From Tricholoma matsutake (lineage: Eukaryota; Basidiomycota; Agaricomycetes; Agaricales; Tricholomataceae): a stretch of DNA of 64,000 nt. A program made the translations under genes and the position numbers. The DNA is taken from the NCBI GenBank assembly GCA_026075535.2, contig AP026544.2, positions 7,812,001 to 7,876,000 on the forward strand. Reading direction: 5' to 3'. The notes under the pieces were generated by a model. The model did not search any database. It saw nothing but the letters and a program-made list of their open reading frames with translations, and was not told the origin of the DNA. Shown piece by piece: positions 53,595-63,262 of the stretch; position 1 is the stretch's first letter, and each line of letters starts with the position of its first letter.

Positions 53595-56215
53595 ATGCAG
53601 ACACACAAACAGTATGTTGCTAGTATGAATTAACTACTAGATTTTTATGAATGATGTCATGGTGGACAAGGATCATGCTCAAGCCACCCCTATGCCTACC
53701 CCAGAAATGGACAAAGACCATATAACAAATGTCCATCATAACCAGTGTGGCAGACGCAACTTGGAAACAGAGCTCAATACCACTGATGAAATGCAGGGAA
53801 TTCTCAGTGATTCCGGATGTCTGGACTCAGAGCAAATCTCTCCTCCGAGTCCAACCTTTGATCTTGACAGACTCTCCAATCTTGCACACCAGAAAGATCT
53901 AAAGTTGTCTATAGAATTTATTAAAGCACTGGAAAGTGCTTCCCTTGATGATGAGCATAACCGACTGGACTCAGATCATCTTCATCGCTTGTGGAATCCG
54001 CCAACATCATGCGCTGATGTTACCAATCCTGATTTCCATCTGGGGTTGGACTTATTCCTTGCAAGCATTAATTCTTCTTAGGACACATACACAGCTTCCT
54101 GAGATGCTATACTATGGCATCACCCTGATGATGAGATACCATCATATGATCAGATGAAATGACAGATTGCCAAAATCACTGGTGTCGTACCTATAGTGGA
54201 TGACATGTGCAAAAATTGCTGTATAGCATACACTGGTCCTCTGGCAAAGCTTGATGAGTGCCCAGAGTGTGATGCTCCATGTCTTGATCCTTTGACAAAA
54301 AAGGCTGAACAGCACATTTTTACAATCCCTCCTGGACCACAGTTGCAAGCACAGTGGCGAGATGTTGAAGGTGCAAATTGGATGAGATATTGGAGGACAA
54401 AAACAAGTGAGATCATTGCCGAACTACAGCGGACTGGTGGAGTGCTGTCTGCTTTTTCCAACTTCCTACACTCCAGTGCATATCTTGAAGAGGTCAGAAG
54501 TGGTCGTATCAAGGACACTGACCTGGTTCTGATGCTCTCCATGGATGGGGCCCAACTCTATGAGCACAAAACATTGGATTGTTGGATCTATATTTGGATC
54601 ATATTTGACCTTGCCCCTGACTTACACTACAAGAAGAGATACGTCCTTCCAGGTGGTTTTATTCCAGGCAAACCAGAATTTGTTGAATCGTTCCTTTTTC
54701 CAGGATTACATCAGCTTGCTTCTTTGCAGCATGAGGGCCTTTGGATTTGGGATGCATCACAGAATGAGGTCTTTGTGTCGAAACCATTTTTTGCCTTGGG
54801 AACTGCAGATGGTCCTGGCATGGCATCTCTGAATGGACTTGTTAGGCATCATGGTAAACACGGATGCCATTTATATTGCTCAATTCCTGGACAACACAAG
54901 CCTAACAGGCCACATTATTATCCAGCCCTTCTTAAGCCTGACAACTACACAGTCAATGGGTGTGACCATGGCGACATATCATCTACAAACCTTCCATCTT
55001 GCTCCCAAGCAAATTGTATCACAAACCTTTGCCATCTCATGTCTTCTCCAAATGAAACAAACTATAAGAAACGATGGCTCACAACAGGGATATCGAAGCC
55101 AAGTATCTTCCTTGGTCTACAACATGACAAGATGCTGGGTATTCCAGGTTGTTTTGGTTCTGACATCATGCACCTTGGTTCACTAAATTTGCCTGACCTT
55201 CTGAACAACTTGTGGTGTGGCACTTTCAATTGCAATACAAGTGATAAACACTCAACCTGGGACTGGGCCAAGCTCCAAGGCAGTACATGGGTAGAGCATG
55301 GGCGTCAAGTCGCTGTGGCTACACCATATCTGCCTGGTTCCTTTGACTGGCCACCATGCAATCCAGCTGAAAAGATATCAAGTGGCTATAAGGCCTGGGA
55401 ATTTCTTCTGTATCTATTTGGATTGGGACCAGGGCTACTATACAGCATCCTACCAGAGAAGTACTATCAGAATTTCTGCAAACTTGTCTTTGGGATGTGC
55501 ATTATCCAACAAAACAATATCAGCAAGGAGGACCTTTTGAAAGCTCATGCAGCCTTACTAGAATTTGCATATGAATTTAAGCTGCTATATTATCAGCATT
55601 GAATGGATTGCCTTCACTTTGTGAGGCAAAGTGTCCATGCATTGACACACCTTGCAACTGAGGTTATTCGGATTGGACCACCCGCCTGTTCATCACAATG
55701 GACCATGGAATGCACCATTGGGAACTTGGGCCAAGAGATGTGCCAGCCATCAAACATGTACGCCAATCTCTCTCAGAGGGGTCTTCTACAATCTCAGATC
55801 AATGCTCTCAAAGCAGATCTCAAACCATCACCACCTGTTGTGCCTCAAGGGGGGAAGGATATCGGCAATGGATACATTCTTTTGCAAGTGAAGGACAGCT
55901 GTCTTCAGCCTATAACAGATATTGAGAAACAGGCATTTTCAATTTACTTGAAAGACACTCATGCATTGGAGTTTGCTGAAGACTGGTCCCCGGGGGTTGC
56001 TAAATGGGCAAGGCTACATCTCCCTAATGGTCAAGTAGCACAGTCTTCCTGGAAGGAAAAGCTGAAACCCCTTGAGAAAGTAAGAATGGCACAAAATATC
56101 AAGGTGTGTACTGTTTCAGATCACTCTTTGGATCTTTTATCCAACCTCACATGAAATCATTTTAGTTTCAATCTTCTGCCAATGGAGGAATCTGTTTTGC
56201 CAAAGTCCATTACTA
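53595..56215 (+). pseudogene. Second Tnp2-type transposase, core
   Basis: N-terminal acidic part (53647-54081), then after a TAG and two TGA the zinc block CKNCCIAYTGPLAKLDECPE (about 54205). Core: SMDGAQLYEHKTLDCWIYIW (about 54540; catalytic-type D), KKRYVLPGGFIPGKPEF (about 54635), NRPHYYPALLKPDNYTV and CFGSDIMHLGSLNLPDLLNN (about 55160). C-terminal PYLPGSFDWPPCNPAEKISS and FGLGPGLLYSILPEKYYQNF. TGA at 55600-55602 (Arg position) ends the long frame; it resumes DCLHFVRQSVHALTHL to about 56154. A different subfamily from the Tnp2 at 14317-18398. Confidence 0.9.
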
Positions 56216-57960
56216 TTTTTGAGCATGGGCAGCAAGTTGCTACTACTACACCATATTTGCCTAGCTCTTTTGATCGACCACCACACAATCCAGCTGAAAA
56301 GATATCCAGTGGGTATAAGGCTTGGGAATTCCTTCTGTATCTATTTGGACTGGGACCAGCATTACTATACAATGTTCTACCAGAGAAGTACTATTGGAAT
56401 TTCTGCAAATTTGTCTTTGGGATGTGCATTATCCAACAAAACAATATCTAGTGTTTAAGGGTCCAGTCCAGTTCAGTTTTTTGACCCAAAAATGTAAAGA
56501 CTGCAACCTAAACCAGTCCAGGACTGACCCAGATACTGCTAGAACTGAACTGGACCACCTATGACTGGTCCTTTCCGGTTAAAAGACCAAAAAAGACCAG
56601 TTAAGACTGGTTCAGACCAATGTTTTGTCATGAAATTTGTCGTATTAATATAACCCATATGTATCTTAGCAAATATTACCCGGACCTTATAACCACTGTA
56701 CAGATGGATAGACATTGTAATTACCCATCATTCAGTCTAACTTTTAAGACATTTTATCAAGATTTGACTTGGCTATGATCAATATAAAAATACATCTACT
56801 GAATGACTCATGCTGAACACCAAGAAATGTAATGTGACAACCATAAATTATGTGATGCATAGCATGCATTGACAAATGGTGGGAGTATTATTATACATGT
56901 TAGTCCCATGATCATCAATAAAATCAAGCAAATGATCAACATATGAGTAAGATGAAATGAAAATCAATCTGATACAACAAAATACTCATACAAAAATAGA
57001 TTTGGTTATATCTTGCTCAATTCTTAACCATTTTTTATGAACCAGAGGTCGAATTTGCTGGATTTCATGTGGAAACATGGTCCAATATATGTTCCCACAA
57101 TAAAACTGGTCCTAACTGGTCTGGACCAGTTTTCTTCGGTTTTACAACATTTTTCAAAATGAAAAGACTGCTAACTGAACTGCAAAAGACTGGTCTGTAA
57201 ATAGACCACTGGTCCGGTCTTTTCCAGTCCAATTCAGTCCAATTTCGGTCTTTTTTTCGGTCCTATGGACTGGACCCTTCAACACTAATGATATCAGCAA
57301 GGAGGACCTTTTGAAAGCTCATGCAGCCTTGCTAAATTTCACCTGTGAATTTGAGCTGCTATATTATCAGCATCGAACGGATCGTCTTCACTTTGTGAGG
57401 CAAAGTATCCATGCATTGACACACCTTGCACCTGAGGTTATTTGGATTGGACCACCTGCCTATTCATCACAATGGACCATGGAACACACTATTGGAAACT
57501 TGGGTGAAGAGATGTGCCAACCATCAAATATGTATGCCAATCTCTCTCAGAGGGGTCTTTTACAATCTCAGATCAACACACTCAAAGCAATGATACCAGA
57601 TCTTGAACCATTGCCACCTGTTGTGCCTTGAGGGGGAAAGGACATTTGTGATGGATACATTCTTCTGCGAGCAAAGGACAATTGTTTCCGGACTATACCA
57701 GATATTGAGAAACAGGCATTCTCAAATTATTTGAAAGACACTCATTCACGAGGGAGGCTCAAATGGGACACCTTATTCAATTCAACTGGCATAATGCATA
57801 TCAGTAGAGTCTTGGAGGACTAAAATCCAGCAGAGAAATTTGAGAATTTTGTCTGCACCACTTCCTCAGCTCTGGCTAGCGACTCTCAAGATCTCTTGTA
57901 TGTAAATAGTAGCAGTCAATGTAGGCAGTTTTGGACCATTTTTTGAGCTCAGATAATTGT
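56216..57960 (+). pseudogene. Partial tandem duplicate of Tnp2 C-terminal half
   Basis: Starts EHGQQVATTTPYLPSSFD, matching copy 1 from about 55297, and runs to the MITE at 56449; resumes at 57296 with SKEDLLKAHAALLNF, LHFVRQSIHALTHLAPEV, MYANLSQRGLLQSQINTL to about 57780, then decays. A TGA near 57630 follows. It keeps CGA at 57374-57376 where copy 1 has TGA. Confidence 0.88.
56449..57287. mobile_element. hAT-like MITE, copy B
   Basis: 839 bp, the same length as copy A. Ends TAGTGTTTAAGGGTCCAG ... AACACTA; flanks ACAATATC (56441-56448) and ATGATATC (57288-57295), an 8-bp duplication with two changes. The empty site survives at 55510-55530 in Tnp2 copy 1. Confidence 0.92.
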
Positions 57961-58006
57961 GATGTTAGCCATGGCTGTATTCATCAAATCGCCTCTGGAG
58001 TTGAAT

Positions 58007-58597
58007 TAGTGTTCAAACGTCTGGTCCAGTCTGGTTTTTTTTGCCAAATTGGGACAAACTGCAACTGCAACCAGTTGCCTAATAAGGCAGGACCCTGAAA
58101 AACCGGACTGAACTGCAAAAAACTGGTCCAAAACAGTTCAAACCAGTTCAAACTGCAGTTCAGTCATAACCCTGTTCAAACTGGTTTGAACTGACTAACA
58201 CTGATCTTTTTGGTCATGAGACCAGTTGTAAACCATAATAGAGAGTGTATATTAGTCAAATGTAAAGGTCTCATCATGATAACAATGCTCTACATGTCAA
58301 AAAACACAACTGTGAGATGTCATATAAGTTAGGTTTGGCATTAGGATATCATTTTGGCCATAGCACATGCAATTCTGGACCATTTCTCCTAAAAAAAATT
58401 GATCAGAAGATGCGTATTTATGTGGTGCATGCTGTGGCAGTTTGAACTGGATAGAACTGGTCTTTATTGGTCCAGTTCAGTGCGGTTTTTCCATCCAGAG
58501 ATGGATGAACTGCAACTGAAGGTCCGGTCTTTTTTGGTTCAGTCTGGTTCAGTTTCCAGTCTTTTTGCAGTTTGATGAACTGGACTTGCAAACACTA
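58007..58597. mobile_element. hAT-like MITE, copy C (591 bp)
   Basis: TAGTGTTCAAACGTC ... GCAAACACTA; flanks AGTTGAAT (57999-58006) and AGTCGAAT (58598-58605), 8 bp with one CpG/TpG difference. Interior shorter and diverged from A and B. Confidence 0.9.
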
Positions 58598-58702
58598 AGT
58601 CGAATTGATGATTCCAGCTGCAATTCTTGAGCATGATTATTCAACCACATAAGTATATTTTTGATGTTTGACACGATTGACAGGTTGAGAAGCCATGCAA
58701 AA

Positions 58703-59030
58703 TCATACAAATAATTGAGTCAAAAAATTCACAATGGTCAAAGGTTGCACAATTTTTGAGTTGATTAAGGCCTCAGGAATTGGCAACTTAATGTTGGGAT
58801 ATATGACCAGAGGGGTGCATGGAAACTGCTTAGATAGTGGGTGAAAAGGCTCAAGAGGAACATCTCTCATTCTCCTATAATATGGCCTACATATGTTACA
58901 ATCTATAGACCTTGTTCCAATAATAGAACTAGCACTTGGACCAGGCTTGGATTGCCTGATCCCAACATTTAATTGTGTGCAATATCCACTAGGAAACCAT
59001 CAGAGTCTGTTGCACCTGATTGAACTAAAA
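58703..59030 (-). pseudogene. ORF fragment of unknown family
   Basis: An open minus-strand frame without early Met: FPSGYCTQLNVGIRQSKPG, then SIDCNICRPYYRRMRDVPLE and PFHPLSKQFPCTPLVIYP, ending at TGA 58705-58703. One in-frame TGA upstream (about 59000), at a plausible Arg position. CXXC pair in CNIC. Not recognised; lies between two MITEs. Confidence 0.4.
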
Positions 59031-59117
59031 GCTACCACCATTGAGTGACTTCATTGTCTGAATTTGAATATGATACCTTTTGTTGCCTGTTCACTAGATC
59101 AGTTAGACCCAAATTAG

Positions 59118-59635
59118 TAGTGTTTAAAGCTCCAGTTCAGTCCGGTTTTTTTGCCCCATTTGGACAAACTGCAACTGCAACTGGTTGCCTATTATGGTAA
59201 GACCCCAAAAAACTGGACTGAACTGCACAAAACTGGTCCAAAGCAGTTCAAACCAGTTTGAACTGACTAAAACTGGTCTTCTCATAGAATTTAGTACATA
59301 AAACCAGTTGTAAACTATAGTATAGTGTATAGTAGTTGACCATAAAGGTTTTATGGCGATGACAATCCTCTACATCTCAAAAAACACAACTACAAGATGT
59401 CGTGCAAGTTAGATTTTGCAGTAACATATTGTTTTGGCCATAGCACATGCAATTCTGGACTGTTTCTCTTGAAAATATGGTCAAAAGATGCATATTTATG
59501 AGGAGTATGCAGTAGCAGTTCAAACCAACTCAAACCGGGTTTTCCATCCTGGGAGGCCCAAACTGCAACTGATGGTCTGGTTTTTTGCAGTTCAGTTGCA
59601 GTCTTTTTCCAGTTTGATGAACCAGACCTTTATAG
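59118..59635. mobile_element. hAT-like MITE, copy D, right end damaged
   Basis: Left end TAGTGTTTAAAGCTCCAG at 59118. Interior aligns with copy C (AAACTGCAACTGCAAC, CAGTTTGATGAACCAGACC). The terminal CACTA is lost and sequence passes directly into a gene fragment at 59636; no target duplication. Confidence 0.8.
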
Positions 59636-59735
59636 CGCTTTGCATAAAGGATGGCAGTTTTGCGGAATTTGAATTGATGACCAAATTTGATACTTAGCAT
59701 ATTTTATAATAGTAATCGCATCGAGCTGTTATCTA
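59636..59735 (+). pseudogene. Fragment duplicating an exon of the gene at 60935-62824
   Basis: Frame LCIKDGSFAEFELMTKFDT matches LCIKDDSFAEFQLMTKFDT of the downstream gene (inverted relative to it). Similarity fades after ATCGCATCG near 59725. Confidence 0.8.
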
Positions 59736-59749
59736 TCACTTGCCCACTG

Positions 59750-60830
59750 TATATGATGTTCCGCAAGATCAGTCGCGATGTCAAGATTGCAGCACTGAAC
59801 CTGCATGAGAGTAGCATACTCCCTCTTCCAGATATTCTTGCTTGTGTTGGATTCTCTGAACATACCTTTTATCGTGTTCTCAAGCTCTGGAAAGAAACTG
59901 GCAATGTTGTCCCCCATCGACATGGCAACTGCAAGGGTCGACCTTGCCTACTGCACTATGATCATATTCAATACCTCCTGCGGCTGATTCGACATCAACC
60001 AGACTGGTTTTTAGACGAACTCCTCAACCTTTTGAAACACAACCACTTCATCTCTAGTCACTACACCACCATCCACTGGGAACTGGAAAATGCTGGAATG
60101 TCCCACAAGAAGTTGAAGATTATTGCAAAAGAAAGAAATGAGCCACTTTGACATGACTACATGCGACGCATGGCACAGTATAGCCCTGAGCAACTTGGAT
60201 TTCTTGATGAGACCTCAAAAAATGACAAGACTCCTGGTCGACACTATGGTCGAGGTAAGAGGGGAAGACATGCTCAGATGAAACAAGTGTTTGTGCGAGG
60301 TCGATGGTTATCTGCAGAGGGCTTGCTGACAGCTGAGGGGATTGTGGCAAGCACAGTGGTTGAAGGATCAATGAAGTGAGAGGGTTTTGGAAAACCAAGT
60401 GGTATGTTGGCTTTTTTTGCACCATCTCAGGGTCCTTTTGCAAAGTTAACAAGTGTAGCTTCCTCTCTGCTCACCATTTCCTGGGCCGCTTAGTGTCCTA
60501 GTAATGGATAATGCACAAATCCATCACAGTGAGGAAATAGTTGAGCTTGTGGGTCAATATGGCAAGTCTTCCCTTCAGTCAAGCTCTGGTCTGGCAGCAA
60601 AAGATTCATTTCCAATATCAGGTGTCCATCTGGTCTTCCTACCTCCATACTCTCCGGATCTCAATCCTATTGAAGAGGCCTTCTCAAAAATCAAAGCGTG
60701 GATACGTCGCAACAATGACATTTTTTCTGCAGCAACAGGGGAAGATCTAATGTATGACATGCAGGAGGCGATGAATATAATCACAGAATTGGATGCAATC
60801 GGGTACTTTATACATGCAGGTTATGTCTAG
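59750..60830 (+). pseudogene. Tc1/mariner-type transposase (DD34E) with introns
   Basis: N-terminal helix-turn-helix (SRDVKIAALNLHE, FSEHTFYRVLKLWKETGNV), then LGFLDETSKND (first D, about 60206), VLVMDNAQIHHSEEIVEL (second D, about 60510) and PPYSPDLNPIEEAFSKIKAW (E, about 60670). Defects: TGA at 60149-60151 and 60377-60379 (both at Arg positions) and a 1-base loss near 60388. Likely introns: about 60401-60453 (donor GTATGT, acceptor GTGTAG) and a 60-nt GC-AG intron at 60562-60621; removing the latter gives exactly 34 residues between D and E. TIRs were not found. Confidence 0.88.
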
Positions 60831-60934
60831 TTCGATTGTCCATATGTACTACATTTGACACTGCAATGATGTATACATGTATGAAAAGCACTGATGACTC
60901 AAAGCATGCAGAGAGGAAATGTTCACAAAAATAA

Positions 60935-62824
60935 TCAGTTATGAGTTGTCGCCCAGACGCATACCACTTCCTTCAATTCAGCAATCTCTCCGGGCTTGAA
61001 GTCCATAGTCCTGAGTTCACTGATCTCGATGTGCTGAATAACATGGGAGCCAGAATATCTGTTGTTCCACAATCGATCAAGGATTTTGGTACTAAGCGAG
61101 AACTGGGTACAAAAGTCTTCGATAGTCATCTTCTGACCAGGCTTGAAGGTGGGTGGGAGAAGCATAGGAGTACTAGCATGAGTGTCGAGAAGAGGCCCAG
61201 GTAAAACAGGTGGTCGAAAGAGTCCCAAAAGCTCAGCAGGTAAGTTGATATGATTATGAATTTCTTGGGCAGCTTTTGCCTCAGTGTTGAATTGAAGGCG
61301 ACATTGAAGGAGTGGAGACTTGGCAGCTACAGTGCAAGGGTCGAGGGTATCAAATAGAGCATTGTTTGGAGGCATGTCAATAGTAGCATATTGGGGGCCT
61401 TTGAGCTTCGAGAGCAATCACATTAGAAATGGAAATGAAGAGTCAACGAACACTCACAATTGCAGCTGCCCAGCTCTTGAGCTCACGAAATCCCAAAAGG
61501 AAATGATCAGCCAAATCTGCTTTGACGAAGCAATGTTCACTTCCGCACTTTCCTCCATCTGTTGGACACCTCCACCTCGCCTGCAGCAAACCTATCTGGT
61601 TGTTCATAGCCTTATTTCCTGGGAGAATCTGCTTGGCATTCAGGACCTAGGAGGCGCAGGTGAGATAGCGCAAAATGTAATAGTCGTACACTTACCTTTG
61701 AACCTGCACCTTGTTTCTTCTTCTTCTTCTTCTTCTTCTTGGTCTTGCTATTGGACTCATCGCTATCATCTATTTCAATGATGTTTTCCTTATCTTTACT
61801 GCCTGTCTGAGGGAAAGGACATTAGCATTGTACTTGTCACAGTAAAGCCAACTATATGCTAATCACATTCTTTGTAGGAATCTTCGCCTCAATGATAAGT
61901 TTTGCAGCGGGACTTGCCTTGGCCTTGAGTGCATGTTCTACCATATAATTGTACTTCTCAGCACTATCCAGTGGCATTAGCTGAGGTGAGTAACGTGGAA
62001 CAACAAACGAAATGTTGTATTCATCATAGCAGATAGTTGGAGGCTTCAGAATTGCATTGATCTTCACCATAACTTGAGCTTTGACAGTATCCCATTCTTC
62101 ATCTTCGTTGAGTCGTAAGAAATCACTTCTGGGGTCGCCTCGATTCTTCTTGGGTTTTCCCATTTGCTTAGAGGAGAAGATTGATAGATGGTATGTTATC
62201 GTCCGTTTCAGTACATCAGAGAGTACTGTTGTATACAATAGATTTAGGCCATATCTTGAAAGCCAAGAACGGCACTTACTTGTTGTTTTGTTCTTTTTGC
62301 CAGGGCCTCTAGACTTCTTGACTCTGGTTGTGGCAGCTTCCACTTTGCAGTGTTTTGGTGTACGTTCTTCAGTGTTAGAGTCATGATTGCGCAGTTTGGC
62401 AGCTGAGTTTGGAGAGTCATCATCAGAATCATCTGAAGATGAGCTGGAGTGTGTGGAAGAAGATTCAGAGTCAGAAGAAGAGTTAGATGATTGTGTCAAG
62501 TCATCAAGGTCAACATTATCAAGAGCCTCCAACACCTTCTGGGATGGTTTCGAAACACGGCTCATCGCAGTCAACAGCGATGCGATGCTTGGCTCTATTT
62601 CTTTCAAAAATATATACCAAGTATCAAATTTGGTCATCAATTGAAATTCCGCAAAACTGTCATCCTTTATGCAAAGCACTGTAAACACTACAAATTAGTA
62701 ATCATCATCATGCTATGATTCAGTGTACCCATCGATATTTTGGCTTCAACATACTGAATAACTGTACAGTTCATGGACATCAAGAAAGAGTGGGCAACTT
62801 GAACTCACCTGACAAACTTTGCAT
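60935..62824 (-). CDS. Intact six-exon gene of unknown function (about 517 aa)
   Basis: Exons (minus): 62824-62809, 62687-62282, 62227-61867, 61806-61696, 61646-61458, 61405-60935. All introns are GT-AG and the phases fit; total 1554 nt, 518 codons with stop. N-terminus MQSLSVFTVLCIKDD with FAEFQLMTKFDTWYIFLKEI; a Ser/Asp-rich region (about residues 80-110); SIFSSKQMGKPKKNRGDPRS and WDTVKAQVMVKINAILKPP; a Lys run encoded by a CTT repeat; a Cys block (CPTDGGKCGSEHCFV) and FKSWAAAI; an end with MTIEDFCTQFSLSTKILDRL and MDFKPGEIAELKEVV. From memory it belongs to a multi-copy, unnamed Agaricomycete family. The 16-nt first exon is the weakest part. No stops, unlike its neighbours. Confidence 0.72.
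61712..61741. repeat. CTT microsatellite
   Basis: Nine CTT units coding for a Lys run (minus strand) in exon 4 of the intact gene. Confidence 0.9.
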
Positions 62825-62867
62825 CGTGACATGTGCTATGCAAAAGCCCCAGCTCCACTGCTCTGCT

Positions 62868-62985
62868 CAAGGCCTTGGATATTCTAAGCCAAGCCTTGGG
62901 CCCCCAAAGCCCTCCACAAAAGCCTGGCCCAGCCTGGCTTTACAGGGCTAAGCTCAGCCAGCTCAAGGGCTTTGGGCCGAGCCTG
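62868..62985. repeat. GC-rich palindromic block
   Basis: Alternating GGCCTTGG, CCAAGCCTTGGGCCC, CCCAAAGCCC (about 62909) and GGGCTTTGGG (about 62967) words form nested inverted repeats. It adjoins the start of the TPR fragment; it may be a transposon end. Confidence 0.5.
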
Positions 62986-63262
62986 TGCCATCGCTATCCA
63001 TGCTCAACACTGTCAACTTGAACAACTTTAGTCTACTCTATGCCAATCAAGGCCATCTCAAAGATGCAGAAAGAATGTACAACTGTGCACTATCTGGATA
63101 TGAGAAGGCATTGGGATGTGATCACACATCTACACTCAACACTGTCAACAACTTTGGTCTACTCTATGCCAATCAAGGCCATCTCGAGGATGCAGAAAGA
63201 ATGTTCGATCATGCACTATCTGGGTACGAGAAGGCATTGGGTCCTGATCACACATCCATGCC
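62985..63262 (+). pseudogene. TPR-repeat fragment (fungal NLR-type)
   Basis: Two 42-residue tetratricopeptide units, each with NFGLLYANQGHLEDAERM, ALSGYEKALGPDHTS and a TLNTVNN linker (kinesin-light-chain/TPR_12 type). In fungi such arrays commonly form the C-terminus of NB-ARC or other STAND (NLR-like) proteins. Only this repeat piece is present: no nucleotide-binding domain, and the frame is cut at 63262 by a TIR element. Confidence 0.75.

Noticed and set aside
6775..60379. TGA read as a sense codon (recoding) because stops are nearly all TGA
   Set aside because: The missing residue is Arg each time, the intact genes here end normally, and paralogues keep CGA. CpG deamination explains it with less.
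6775..60379. Classical RIP as in ascomycetes
   Set aside because: The preceding base of the mutated CpG varies (A, C or T), with no single preferred trinucleotide by eye, so simple methyl-CpG decay fits better. A computed RIP index would be decisive.
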